This document shows, piece by piece, positions 33,491 to 44,842 of a stretch of DNA of 64,000 bases. Position 1 is the stretch's first letter. Every line of letters begins with the position of its first letter. A program made the translations under genes and the position numbers. Where the stretch lies: NCBI RefSeq assembly GCF_021531315.1, contig NZ_JAFBIQ010000010.1, forward strand, positions 1-64,000. Direction: 5' to 3'. The notes under the pieces are model-generated. The model did no database searches, was not told where the DNA came from, and saw only the letters and a list, made by a program, of their open reading frames with translations. The stretch comes from Oscillibacter valericigenes. Its GTDB lineage: Bacteria > Bacillota > Clostridia > Oscillospirales > Oscillospiraceae.

Positions 33491-33862
33491 TCAGCAGTAA
33501 ATCAATTCACTCAACACAATTTCTTCCGCAGCATTACGGATGTTATTCATAGCGCCGACCCATGCCATCTGGTCACGAGCCTTCAATTCTTCATTTATGC
33601 CCTGACGCTCTTGCATTTGCCGGATCAAACGCTCCATTCTCCGGTGTGCGGTATCATCAATCTCGTTCAGATGCGCTACCAGCTTTCCCTCCAGCACAAG
33701 AGTGTTATACAGCACCTTGCGATGCTCCTTCAGATAATGCAGACGCATTCTGCCGTATTTGCCGTAGTGCGGTTCTTCTTCGGGCAGAGAAAGATTGGGA
33801 TAATACATTCCGTCTGCACCCAATGTGTAGGTTCCGCCCAGTTCCTCGAATAGTGACTTCAT
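33491..33862 (-). CDS. TnpV family protein, second copy
   Basis: 123 residues, clearly TnpV (LGGTYTLGADGMYYPNL, YGKYGRMRLHYLKEHRKV, ARDQMAWVGAMNNIRNAAEE). AAGGAGG lies 7 bp before the ATG. It follows the extended rlmD gene by 32 bp in the same direction and points toward the Fic genes. It is too diverged from the first tnpV to be a recent duplication, so the two probably mark two different insertions. Role unknown. Confidence 0.85.
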   Translation of the reverse strand: MKSLFEELGGTYTLGADGMYYPNLSLPEEEPHYGKYGRMRLHYLKEHRKVLYNTLVLEGKLVAHLNEIDDTAHRRMERLIRQMQERQGINEELKARDQMAWVGAMNNIRNAAEEIVLSELIYC

Positions 33863-33894
33863 ATGCTATTCCTCCTTGAAATCAACAATGACTT

Positions 33895-35514
33895 TTAGAT
33901 CATTGCAAAATGTTCAAGAGCAGCCTGGATAGCATCTTCCTTTTCTTTCGGACATTGCGGCACTTTCTGGTTTTCTTTTTGAGAGATATTGTAATGCTCC
34001 CCGACTTCGATGCCGTACTTCCGTTTGACCTGAGAAATATATAAAGTTGAAACCTTTAAGCCAAATTCTTTCAGCACATAATCCTTGATTTCCTGATAGG
34101 TCGCCTTCGACTCGGCAGAGGTAATATCCAGTTCATCCAAGCCCAGGTCGACCTCTATCGTATCATCCGGAGTTTTTCTGGACAAAAGAACTACCGTCTC
34201 CACATGGTCGGCGCGGGGGAAGAGATCGACCGCGCAGGCGCGTTTCGCCTCATAGCCGAGGGCGGCGAAGCGGCCCACGTCACGCGCCATGGTCGCGCTG
34301 TCGCAGGAGACATAGACGACCCGCTCGGGCCGCATGGAGGCGATGCTTTCTATCACGCTTTCCGAAAGCCCCTTGCGCGGGGGATCGACGGTGATGACGT
34401 CGGGGCGCAGATGCTCGCGCGCGAGCTTGGCAGCCACATCGGAGGCGTCGCCGCAGAAAAAATCGACATTGGAAACGCCGTTGCGCGCGGCATTCTCCCG
34501 CGCGTCGGCGATGGCCTCCGGCACGATCTCCGCGCCGAGGACGCGCCGCGCATGGTCCGCGAGCGCGAGCGTGATGGTCCCCGCGCCGCAGTAGAGGTCG
34601 AGCACGGTCTCCTCTCCCGTGAGCCGCGCGAACTCGATGGCCTTGGCGTAGAGCCGCTCGGCCTGCGCATGGTTGACCTGATAGAAGGACGGCACACTCA
34701 GGCGGAAGGACTTGCCGCAGAGCACATCCTCCAGCCGGTCGGCGCCCCAGAGTGTGCGGTAGCGCTCGCCGAGGATCACATTGTCCCGCCGCGTGTTCTC
34801 GCCGAGGACGACGCCCACGGCCTTCGGACAAGCTTCCCGCAGCCGCTCCACCAGCTCTGCCTCGTGCGGCAGCCTTTTGCCGTTCACGAGCAGGCAGATC
34901 AGGCACTCGCCCTTTGTATTCGAGCGGACATAGACGTGGCGCACGAGGCCGCGCCCTGTCCTCTCGTCGTAGCCCGCCACGCGAAAGTCCTGCATATACC
35001 GCCGCACGGCAGCTGCCGCGGCGTCCGCCTCGCTCTTCACCAGCAGGCACGAGACCGTGTCGATGACCTCATGCGTGCGGCCGCGGTAAAAGCCGACCCT
35101 TCCCTCCGGTGAAACAGGGTACTGCGCCTTGTTGCGGTAGCGCAGCGTCTCCTCCGCGCCTAAGATCTCCTCGACCTCGACCGCGCTGCCGCCGATGCGG
35201 ACGAGGTTATCCTGCACGCGCTGCCGCTTCAGCCGCAGTTCCTCGGCGTAGTCCATGTGGCGGTAGGTGCAGCCACCACAGCGCGGGAAATAGGGGCAGT
35301 CCGGCGCGATGCGGTGCGGCGAGGGCGAGAGCACCTCGAGCACCTTGGCAAAGGCGACGGAGCGGAGCACCTTGAGAATGAGAATCCGGCAGACCTCGCC
35401 GCGCAGCGCCCCGGACACAAAGACGACAAAGCCGTCGATGCGGGCGACACCCGCTCCCTCACCCGAATAGCCCTCAACGGTGACGGTATACTCCTGATTT
35501 TTCATGATCGCCAT
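33895..35514 (-). CDS. rlmD: 23S rRNA uracil-C5 methyltransferase RlmD/RumA with foreign C-terminal extension
   Basis: 539 residues; ordinary RlmD proteins have about 450. An N-terminal TRAM domain is followed by iron-sulfur cysteines (CPYFPRCGGC plus a later Cys in TVSCLLV), the SAM site LDLYCGAGTITLAL, DPPRKG, and the nucleophile Cys in YVSCDSATMARD. The core should end at DHVETVVLLSR. The next ~90 residues (DELDITSAESKATYQEIKD... to ALEHFAMI) are AT-rich in codon use and belong to the adjoining island. The start is ATG 35514 with GAGG upstream rather than TTG 35529. The tail's function is unknown. Confidence 0.9.
   Translation of the reverse strand: MAIMKNQEYTVTVEGYSGEGAGVARIDGFVVFVSGALRGEVCRILILKVLRSVAFAKVLEVLSPSPHRIAPDCPYFPRCGGCTYRHMDYAEELRLKRQRVQDNLVRIGGSAVEVEEILGAEETLRYRNKAQYPVSPEGRVGFYRGRTHEVIDTVSCLLVKSEADAAAAAVRRYMQDFRVAGYDERTGRGLVRHVYVRSNTKGECLICLLVNGKRLPHEAELVERLREACPKAVGVVLGENTRRDNVILGERYRTLWGADRLEDVLCGKSFRLSVPSFYQVNHAQAERLYAKAIEFARLTGEETVLDLYCGAGTITLALADHARRVLGAEIVPEAIADARENAARNGVSNVDFFCGDASDVAAKLAREHLRPDVITVDPPRKGLSESVIESIASMRPERVVYVSCDSATMARDVGRFAALGYEAKRACAVDLFPRADHVETVVLLSRKTPDDTIEVDLGLDELDITSAESKATYQEIKDYVLKEFGLKVSTLYISQVKRKYGIEVGEHYNISQKENQKVPQCPKEKEDAIQAALEHFAMI
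34195..34210. other. Island/host junction inside rlmD
   Basis: Around the codons for DHVETVV the composition changes abruptly from GC-rich (above 34200) to AT-rich (below). The 3' end of rum/rlmD genes is a known integration site for several streptococcal mobile elements that recombine at the HVE codons. No att repeat was found within the window. Confidence 0.5.
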
Positions 35515-35530
35515 AGCGTTTTCCCTCAAA

Positions 35531-35556
35531 AAAGGGCGCGGAGCACCGCGCCCTTT
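35531..35556 (-). terminator. Terminator of the beta-CASP nuclease gene
   Basis: An 11-bp stem aaagggcgcgg/ccgcgcccttt with a 4-base loop and flanking A/T runs, between the stop at 35560 and the rlmD start at 35514. It keeps rlmD separate. Confidence 0.85.
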
Positions 35557-35559
35557 CCC

Positions 35560-37152
35560 TTATTTGTATTTGTTGATGAGCGAGAGGATCTGGCCGGTAA
35601 AGGAGATGACATCCTTATTCGGCATCCCCTTGCTCTTACGGATCAGCTCAAGCAGCGACTCGCCCGCGGCAAGGAGCTTGCCGTAGAGGTTGTCCGCGCG
35701 GCTGGCCTGCACCGTGCGCTTGCGCTCGGAGATGTAGCCCTCGTTGAGCATCACATCGGCAGCGAGGTCGTAGCTCTCGGTAAACTTCGCCGCGTGGGCA
35801 GAGAAGCCGAGTGTGCCCAGCTCGTCGGCAAAGGCGGGCGCAACATCCTCATCGCCGTGGACGACGAACACGCGTGCTGGCCTGGGGTCAAAGGACTTGA
35901 TCCACTCTACGAGGTGGTCGTGATCGGCGTGGGAGGAAAGGCCTTGGAAGTTCACGACCTTCGCCCTGACCGCGATCTCCTCGCCGAAGAGCTTCACGCT
36001 CTCCACACCGTCGAGCAGTCTGCGCCCGAGCGTGCCGGGCGACTGGAAGCCGACGAACACCACTGCGCTGTCTCTGCGCCAGAGGTTGTGCTTGAGATGG
36101 TGGCGGATGCGCCCCGCGTCGCACATACCGGAGGCAGAAATGATGATCTTGGGCGTTTTGTCGAGGTTGAGCATTCTGGATTCCTCGGTCGTCTCGACCA
36201 AGTGCAGGTTTGGGAAGGAGAACATGTGTGTGCCGTCCTTCACCAGCTCGAGTGCGTCCTCGTCAAGGTAGCCGCGCAGGTCGCCGCAGAATACGGTGGT
36301 CGCCGCCTTGGCGAGGGGAGAGTCGATATAGACCGGAAAATCGGGCACGGACTTCACCAGTCCCCTGTCCTTGATCTCGCGGATAAAGTACAAAAGCTCC
36401 TGCGTGCGGCCGACGGCGAAGGACGGAATGACGATGTTGCCGCCCTTGGAGAGCGTTTCGTCGATGATCTCCGCCAGCTCGTCGGTGTAGCTCCACACCT
36501 CGGCGTGGTTGCGGTCGCCGTAGGTGGACTCCATCACCACATAGTCCGCCTTCTTCAAAAGCTGCGGGTCGCGGATGATGGGCTGGTCGACATTGCCGAT
36601 GTCACCGGAGAAGACGATCGTCTTATGAACGCCGCCCTCCGTGAGCTCCAGCGTGATGGAGGCCGAGCCGAGCAGATGCCCCGCATCGGTAAAGACTGCG
36701 CTCACGCCCTCGCACAGCTCGACGCTCTGACCGTATTCGCAGACGGTGAGGAACTTAAAGACATTCATCGCGTCCTCGGTGGTATAGAGCGGCTCAACAT
36801 AATCGCGCCCCGCGCGCTGGCCCTTGCGGTTGCGGTACTCGGCGTCGCTCTCTTGAATATGAGCGGAGTCGAGCAGCATGATGCGCATGAGGTCGGCGGT
36901 CACGCGGGTGGTCAGGATGCGTCCGGTAAAGCCGCGCTTGACCATCAGGGGGATACGCCCCGTATGGTCGATGTGCGCATGGGTGACGAGCAGAATGTCA
37001 ATGTCCGCGGGGTTGAAGGCGAACATGGAGTTGTCCAGCTCGTCACGCCCCTGCTGCAAGCCGCAGTCCACAAGGATGCGCTTGCCGTTGATCTCAAGAC
37101 AATGGCACGAGCCGGTGACGCAGCGGTCCGCGCCGTAAAAATGCAGTTTCAT
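35560..37152 (-). CDS. Metallo-beta-lactamase/beta-CASP RNA nuclease (YSH1-like)
   Basis: 530 residues. The MBL motif HAHIDHTG (about 57-64), later metal ligands in [10 protein letters not shown] and SGDIGN, then the beta-CASP insert, with [19 protein letters not shown] and SSHADHDHL near the C-terminus (RNA-specificity domain). Members are single-chain RNA endo/exonucleases related to CPSF-73. The ~70 C-terminal residues are helical. Single-gene unit with its own terminator. Its particular RNA substrates are unknown. Confidence 0.9.
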   Translation of the reverse strand: MKLHFYGADRCVTGSCHCLEINGKRILVDCGLQQGRDELDNSMFAFNPADIDILLVTHAHIDHTGRIPLMVKRGFTGRILTTRVTADLMRIMLLDSAHIQESDAEYRNRKGQRAGRDYVEPLYTTEDAMNVFKFLTVCEYGQSVELCEGVSAVFTDAGHLLGSASITLELTEGGVHKTIVFSGDIGNVDQPIIRDPQLLKKADYVVMESTYGDRNHAEVWSYTDELAEIIDETLSKGGNIVIPSFAVGRTQELLYFIREIKDRGLVKSVPDFPVYIDSPLAKAATTVFCGDLRGYLDEDALELVKDGTHMFSFPNLHLVETTEESRMLNLDKTPKIIISASGMCDAGRIRHHLKHNLWRRDSAVVFVGFQSPGTLGRRLLDGVESVKLFGEEIAVRAKVVNFQGLSSHADHDHLVEWIKSFDPRPARVFVVHGDEDVAPAFADELGTLGFSAHAAKFTESYDLAADVMLNEGYISERKRTVQASRADNLYGKLLAAGESLLELIRKSKGMPNKDVISFTGQILSLINKYK

Positions 37153-37297
37153 CGCAAAGCCCTCCGATACCTTTCGCTGTAGGTTTTCTGCTTTATGGTT
37201 CTATTATCTTAACACACACCTTTCCTGCTTGCAAGGCACACAAGGGCTATATTGTGCGGAAATTTACGCTCCGTTCACATTCCCCGCCATTTTTCCT

Positions 37298-37326
37298 TTG
37301 CATATCGCGATATTGCGTGTTATACT
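37298..37326 (+). promoter_or_regulatory. Promoter of secA
   Basis: TTGCAT (37298-37303), 17-bp spacer, TATACT (37321-37326), 66 bp before the start codon. The same hexamers with the same spacing occur ahead of lexA. Confidence 0.75.
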
Positions 37327-37391
37327 GTAGAAGTATTTTTATGCCTTTCGGCAAAGGTATTTTCATTTTCCGTGAAAGGAAGCTTTTTGAT

Positions 37392-40124
<2,733 letters not shown>

Positions 40125-40154
40125 TGTGTTGCTCGTAAGCAACGAAACACAAAA

Positions 40155-40185
40155 GGGGTATTCTCTTTCCGAAAGAGAATACCCC
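40155..40185 (+). terminator. Hairpin after secA
   Basis: A perfect 14-bp stem (ggggtattctcttt with aaagagaatacccc) around ccg. The T-run is poor, so it may be a weak terminator or an mRNA-end stabiliser. Confidence 0.55.
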
Positions 40186-40277
40186 CCCTTTGACACGAAG
40201 GCGCGCCGGCATGGAGACGCCCGCCCCGCCGGCAAAGAGCGACGCATACAAAATAGAATTATAGACGAGGTGTTACC

Positions 40278-40634
40278 ATGAAAAAGCGGCTATGGATCGC
40301 AGCCGGTATTATTCTTGCGATTGCCTTGGCTTGCGGAATAGGTCTTTGGAGAGAGGCTCAGACGGTAAAATGGCAGACAGACCATCTCCATGAGCTTGCG
40401 CATATATTGACCTTTGCGGAGAACAAGGGCGCGGACTGGGCTACGGACGAGCTGATGATAAACCACATAGAGACATTCAGAAAAGAGAGCTTATATAAAA
40501 AGTGGGGAGAACCGACTGAAAGCGTAGAAGCCGGAAAGGAAGATATATGGATCCTATCGAATCAATTTCAGCTCGTTGTCACTTACGATGATCGTGAGCG
40601 AATTGAGCGCGCGAAGATTGTTCCAAGCACATAG
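40278..40634 (+). CDS. Small membrane-anchored or secreted protein, unknown function
   Basis: 118 residues. One hydrophobic N-terminal segment (about 5-23, RLWIAAGIILAIALACGIGL) acts as signal or anchor; the Cys19 context is not a good lipobox. The soluble part ends in LYKKWGEPTES and LVVTYDDRERIERAKI, which is reminiscent of BamE/BLIP-like small folds, but the resemblance is weak. ATG 40278 is preceded by ACGAGG. It stands alone between secA and pgeF. Confidence 0.65.
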   Translation: MKKRLWIAAGIILAIALACGIGLWREAQTVKWQTDHLHELAHILTFAENKGADWATDELMINHIETFRKESLYKKWGEPTESVEAGKEDIWILSNQFQLVVTYDDRERIERAKIVPST

Positions 40635-40768
40635 CTGATAATTTTCAGTGTTTCTCCTCGTTCCTGCGTCGCAGGAGCAGCTGTGCCTGTTTCGTTCCCC
40701 CGCCACGGAGCGGAAGCGGCTGCAAGAACTCACCAAATCGAAAGCCGATAGAAAAAAGGAGGCTCTTC

Positions 40769-41587
40769 ATGTCCTTTACCGAGCATAATGTCAACGGGCT
40801 CATTTTCGACACCGCCGACGCGCTCTCCGTCGGCGGCGTGCGCCACGCCTTCACCACAAGGCACGGCGGCGTCAGCCCCGCACCCTTCAACTCACTGAAT
40901 TTTGCCGATCATCACGGCGACAGCGAGGAGAACCTCTTGGAAAACTACCGCCGACTCGGCGCGGCGGTCGGCTTTGACGCCTCGCGCGCCGTCGGCTGTC
41001 GGCAGATCCACTCCGACCTCGTGCGCATCGCGCGAGAGGAGGACGCCGGCAAGCTCCGCTGGGACGAGCGCCCCTACGACGCCGACGCGCTCATCACGAA
41101 CGTGCCGAACCTGCCGCTGTTCGCCTACGGCACAGACTGCTGCACGGTCACGGTCTACGACCCGACCTCGCGCTCCATCGCCGCCATCCACGCCGGATGG
41201 CGCGGCACGGCGAGCGGCATCGTGCTCAAGGCGCTCGTCACGATGATGAGCCTTTACGGCGCCGACCCTTACACGACGCGCGCGGCCATCGGTCCCGCCA
41301 TCGGCAGGTGCTGCTTTGAGACCGACAGCGACGTGGCGGACGCCTTTCACGACCTCATGGACCCCGCCGTGGACGAGCGCATCGAGCGCCGCGGAGACAA
41401 GTATCACATCGACCTCAAGGGCATCAACCGCCTGTGGCTGCTGCGCAGCGGCCTTGACCCCGCGCACATCGACGTACACCCCGACTGCACGATGTGCCGT
41501 CCCGATCGCTACTGGTCGCATCGCGGCATGGGCGAGCAGCGCGGCGGCATGGCCGCGGTCATCACACTGACGGAGGATGCGCGATGA
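40769..41587 (+). CDS. pgeF: Peptidoglycan editing factor PgeF (laccase-domain protein)
   Basis: 272 residues. Metal ligands are H81 (RQIHSD), C124 (TDCC) and H141 (AIHAGWRG), the Cu/Zn site of the YfiH/YlmD family. Members were named polyphenol oxidases; PgeF removes wrongly incorporated L-Ser from peptidoglycan precursors, and purine-nucleoside phosphorylase/deaminase activity is also reported. Start ATG 40769 follows AGGAGG. The stop overlaps the next gene's ATG by 4 bp. Confidence 0.93.
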   Translation: MSFTEHNVNGLIFDTADALSVGGVRHAFTTRHGGVSPAPFNSLNFADHHGDSEENLLENYRRLGAAVGFDASRAVGCRQIHSDLVRIAREEDAGKLRWDERPYDADALITNVPNLPLFAYGTDCCTVTVYDPTSRSIAAIHAGWRGTASGIVLKALVTMMSLYGADPYTTRAAIGPAIGRCCFETDSDVADAFHDLMDPAVDERIERRGDKYHIDLKGINRLWLLRSGLDPAHIDVHPDCTMCRPDRYWSHRGMGEQRGGMAAVITLTEDAR

Positions 41588-43125
41588 GGCGGCGGCTGAT
41601 GGCGCTCGCGCTCGCGCTGGTCCTCGCTTTCTCTCTGAGCGGCTGTTGGGAGGACGAAGCAGAGCCGGACGACTTCTGGGACGGCGCGCTGCCGCAGGAG
41701 GACGAAACGCCCGCACGCGAGCCTGCGCGGATCAGTGAATTTACCCTCCCCTACCTCACGGGACAAACGCTCGATCCCGTCACCTGCATCGACGGCGTGC
41801 AGCAGACGGTCGGCGCGCTGCTCTATGAGCCGCTCTTTTACAATCCTCCCGCTGCGGAGGCGGAGACTCAGCTCTGGCTTTGCCTGCACGCGGAGTCGTC
41901 CGACTATCTCACCTGGGTCTTTTCCCTGCGCAGCGATGTGACCTTCTCCGACGGAAGTCCGCTCACCGCGAACGATGTGCTTGCGACCTATCGCCGCGCA
42001 GCAGCGTCGGAGCGCTACGGCACGCGCTTTGCAAAGGTCGCCTCGATGAAGGCACGGGACACGCACACGCTGGTCATCATGCTGACGCAGGCGAACTGCT
42101 TTTTCCCGAAGCTGCTGGATATTCCCATCGTCAAATCCGACACAGAGAATGACCTTGTGCCGCTCGGCACGGGGCCCTATGTCTATACGGGCGGTGCCGA
42201 TGGCGCGGCGCTGACCGTCAATGAGCGCTGGTGGCGCGGCACTGCACTGCCGCTCGGGCGCATCGCGCTCGCCGCCGCCAAGGACAATGATACGGCGCTG
42301 AGCCTGTTTGCCTCGCGCAGCGTCCACTTCCTCTGCCTCGATCCGACCGGCACCGGCGCGCGGACCGTGGGCGGCGCGGTGGAGCTGCACGATGTGCCGA
42401 CCACGACGATGCAGTATCTCGGTTTCAACCTTGGCCGTACACCGCTCGGCAGCGCCGCGGTGCGCCGCGCGATGAGCGGCCTCATCGACCGCGAGGAGCT
42501 GGTCTCCTCCCGCCTCTCCGGCCACGGCACGGCGGCGCAGCTCCCTCTGCTGCCGCAGGGCAGCCCCCCCGCAAGCCAATACGAATACACCGTTTCCGCG
42601 TCCGACTATGCTGCCGCGCTGAAGGAGGCGAGCGTGAGCGACGCGCGCCCGCGCAGCCTGACGCTGCTGGTGAATGAGGAAAGCAGCTTCAAGCGCGCGG
42701 TCGTAGAGAGTCTCTGCGCACAGCTTTCGACCGCCGCGCTGACCGTCACGGTGCGCGCGCTGCCGTGGGAGGATTACCTTGCCGCGCTCCAGAGTGGCAA
42801 TTTTGACCTCTACCTCGGCGAGGTGCGGCTGACGGCCGACGGCGACGCGAGTGCGCTGCTCGACGCGGACGGCGCACTGAACTATGGCGGCTTTGTGAGC
42901 GAGCAGCTCTCCGCACGCAGCGACGAGTTTCTGCGCGGCGAAAATGCCTCTGCCGCGAGGTACGCCGAGGGCTTTATCGCCGAAACGCCCTTCGCGCCGC
43001 TGCTCTTCAAGTCCACGGCAGTGCTCACGCCCTCGGGGCTCATCGAGGGCATGACGCCCACGGTCTCCGCCCCCTTCTACGGCTTTGAGAACTGGACCTT
43101 CCACCTCTCTGATACGGAGAGCTGA
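41584..43125 (+). CDS. Extracellular solute-binding lipoprotein, peptide ABC type (SBP_bac_5)
   Basis: 513 residues. The signal peptide ends in the lipobox LSGC (Cys about 20), so the protein is membrane-tethered outside. It has family 5 features: LTGQTLDPVTCIDGVQQTVG near the start of the mature chain, WVFSLRSDVTFSDGSPLTANDV, and NLGRTPLGSAAVRRAMS. It binds an oligopeptide or similar solute; no permease or ATPase is nearby, so it must share one or act as a receptor. The start is ATG 41584, coupled to pgeF by ATGA overlap; a frame open from 41494 lies inside pgeF. Confidence 0.88.
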   Translation: MRRRLMALALALVLAFSLSGCWEDEAEPDDFWDGALPQEDETPAREPARISEFTLPYLTGQTLDPVTCIDGVQQTVGALLYEPLFYNPPAAEAETQLWLCLHAESSDYLTWVFSLRSDVTFSDGSPLTANDVLATYRRAAASERYGTRFAKVASMKARDTHTLVIMLTQANCFFPKLLDIPIVKSDTENDLVPLGTGPYVYTGGADGAALTVNERWWRGTALPLGRIALAAAKDNDTALSLFASRSVHFLCLDPTGTGARTVGGAVELHDVPTTTMQYLGFNLGRTPLGSAAVRRAMSGLIDREELVSSRLSGHGTAAQLPLLPQGSPPASQYEYTVSASDYAAALKEASVSDARPRSLTLLVNEESSFKRAVVESLCAQLSTAALTVTVRALPWEDYLAALQSGNFDLYLGEVRLTADGDASALLDADGALNYGGFVSEQLSARSDEFLRGENASAARYAEGFIAETPFAPLLFKSTAVLTPSGLIEGMTPTVSAPFYGFENWTFHLSDTES

Positions 43126-43150
43126 TCGGCGCCGGAGGCTATCACAATGG

Positions 43151-43192
43151 CAGAAAGCGTCCCGCGGCTTGTGCCGCGGGACGCTTTCTGTT
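43151..43192 (+). terminator. Strong bidirectional terminator, solute-binding protein / lexA
   Basis: An 18-bp perfect stem (43151-43168 with 43173-43190) around a 4-base loop between convergent genes. Confidence 0.88.
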
Positions 43193-43204
43193 TGGATTTT
43201 GCAC

Positions 43205-43855
43205 TCAATACTGGCGCACGACGGCGACGACCTTGCCGAGTACCTCGCACTCGCGCCCGTCGATGGGCTGATAGTCGGGGTTTGCGGGCAGGAGCCAAAT
43301 TTCACCGTTCTGCTTTTTGAAGGTCTTGACCGTCGCCTCGTCTCCGATCAGGGCGACGACGATCTCGCCGTTATTGGCAGTCTGCTGGCGGCGCACGACC
43401 ACCAGATCATCCGGCAGGATGCCGACGCCGAGCATGGATTCGCCGCGCACGCGCAGGGCAAAGAACTCTCCGCTGCGGCTGCCGGTATCGAAGGTCAGGT
43501 AATCCTCCACACACTCCTGCGCGAGGATCGGGCTGCCGGCGGCAACATTGCCGACAATGGGGATGCGATTCGTGCGCTCGTCCTGCTCCTGCGCAAAATC
43601 GGTGACAGTCGATGGTACGGACGCGGCGGGCACAGTCTGCGCTTCGCCCTTGAGCGTGATGGCGCGGCCCTTGCCGGCATTGCGCTCAATGTAGCCGCGC
43701 TCCTCTAAATTTTTGAGGTGGAAATGCGCTGTGGACGGAGACTTGAAATTCAGCTCCGCGCAGATCTCGCGCACCGAGGGGGGATAGCCCTGCTCCGTCA
43801 CGCATTTGACGATGTAGTCGTAGACCTTTTGCTGCACCTTCGTCGGCTTTTTCAT
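43205..43855 (-). CDS. lexA: SOS repressor LexA
   Basis: 216 residues. A winged HTH (about 25-66, GYPPSVREICAELNFKSPST) is joined by a linker to the S24 autopeptidase: cleavage site A106-G107 (VAAGSP), catalytic S140 (GESMLG) and K177 (ATVKTF). It represses SOS genes until RecA triggers self-cleavage. Its own promoter lies at 43891-43919. No clear GAACN4GTTC-type operator was seen by eye, so autoregulation is not shown. Confidence 0.95.
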   Translation of the reverse strand: MKKPTKVQQKVYDYIVKCVTEQGYPPSVREICAELNFKSPSTAHFHLKNLEERGYIERNAGKGRAITLKGEAQTVPAASVPSTVTDFAQEQDERTNRIPIVGNVAAGSPILAQECVEDYLTFDTGSRSGEFFALRVRGESMLGVGILPDDLVVVRRQQTANNGEIVVALIGDEATVKTFKKQNGEIWLLPANPDYQPIDGRECEVLGKVVAVVRQY

Positions 43856-43890
43856 CGCGCCCTGCCTCCTTAAATTTGTTTCTTACAGGC

Positions 43891-43919
43891 AGTATACCAC
43901 AATTTTTTCACAAATGCAA
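43891..43919 (-). promoter_or_regulatory. Promoter of lexA
   Basis: On the minus strand TTGCAT (43919-43914), 17-bp spacer, TATACT (43896-43891), 36 bp before the start codon. Confidence 0.7.
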
Positions 43920-43963
43920 CATCCGTTTGATGATTTTTGCAATTTTTTGCCGCCCTTTGCGCA

Positions 43964-43992
43964 TTGACAGCGGCGGCGGAGCTATGTAAAAT
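43964..43992 (+). promoter_or_regulatory. Promoter of the MoxR/VWA pair
   Basis: Consensus TTGACA (43964-43969), 17-bp spacer, TAAAAT (43987-43992), about 33 bp before the start codon. Confidence 0.75.
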
Positions 43993-44025
43993 AGAAAGGA
44001 AATTTTTTGACAACGAGGTATCGCT

Positions 44026-44838
44026 ATGACTGCTTCTTTCCGTGGAACTGAAAACTATGTGGCCTCCCCCGAGCTGATGGGCGCAGTGGACATCGCCGTC
44101 GCGCTGCAAAAGCCGCTGCTCATCAAGGGCGAGCCCGGCACGGGCAAGACCATGCTCGCGCAGGCGGTCGCCGACGCGCTGGGCAAACAGCTCATCATCT
44201 GGAATGTGAAGTCCACCACCAAGGCGCAGGACGGCCTGTATGTCTACGATGTGGTGCAGCGCCTGTACGACAGCCAGTTCGGCTCTGACGGCGTGGACGA
44301 CATTGCCAAATACATCAAGCTTGGCAAGTTAGGCGAGGCATTCTCCTCCGACGAGCAGGTCGTTCTGCTCATCGACGAGGTGGACAAGGCCGATCTTGAG
44401 TTCCCCAACGACCTCCTTTGGGAACTGGACAAGATGGAGTTCTACATTCCCGAAACAAAGGAGACCATCCGTGCCAAGCAGCGCCCCATCGTCATCATCA
44501 CCTCCAACGCGGAAAAGGAGCTGCCCGACGCTTTCCTGCGCCGCTGCATCTTCCACTACATCGCCTTCCCCACGCAGGAGCAGATGGAGAAGATCATCCG
44601 CGTGCACTTTGAAAAGCTCGACGAATCGCTGCTCACGCAGGCGATGCAGGCCTTCTATTGGCTGCGCTCGATCGAAAGCATCGAGAAAAAGCCCTCCACG
44701 AGCGAGCTGGTGGACTGGCTCCGCGCGCTCCAGCTCGGCGGCGTCGATCCCGCGCGCATCACAAAGGACATCCCCTTCGCGGGCGTGCTGCTCAAAAAGG
44801 ACAAGGACATTGCGGCGATGCAGCGCCGCATGAGATAA
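44026..44838 (+). CDS. MoxR-family AAA+ ATPase
   Basis: 270 residues. Walker A is GEPGTGKT (35-42), Walker B is VVLLIDEVDKAD (about 112-123), sensor 1 is IITSNAEKELPDAFLRR and the Arg finger region follows. It resembles the CoxD-type ATPases that remodel or activate a metalloenzyme or complex together with a VWA partner, which is encoded next (4-bp gap). Start ATG 44026; own promoter upstream. The client protein is unknown and not next door. Confidence 0.88.
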   Translation: MTASFRGTENYVASPELMGAVDIAVALQKPLLIKGEPGTGKTMLAQAVADALGKQLIIWNVKSTTKAQDGLYVYDVVQRLYDSQFGSDGVDDIAKYIKLGKLGEAFSSDEQVVLLIDEVDKADLEFPNDLLWELDKMEFYIPETKETIRAKQRPIVIITSNAEKELPDAFLRRCIFHYIAFPTQEQMEKIIRVHFEKLDESLLTQAMQAFYWLRSIESIEKKPSTSELVDWLRALQLGGVDPARITKDIPFAGVLLKKDKDIAAMQRRMR

Positions 44839-44842
44839 GCCC

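Larger units (their letters stand above)
29759..34200. mobile_element. AT-rich genomic island (decayed mobile element)
   Basis: The base composition falls from the ~60% GC of its flanks to roughly 40-45% (judged by eye). The left limit is the tRNA-Leu fragment; the right limit lies inside the 3' end of rlmD near 34200. Contents are transposon-associated tnpV genes (two, opposed), two Fic-domain genes, and truncated genes typical of conjugative elements. No integrase or conjugation gene remains, so it cannot move by itself. Confidence 0.65.

Noticed and set aside
43856-43930. LexA operator in front of lexA
   Set aside because: No GAACN4GTTC-like palindrome was found by eye, so autoregulation cannot be claimed.
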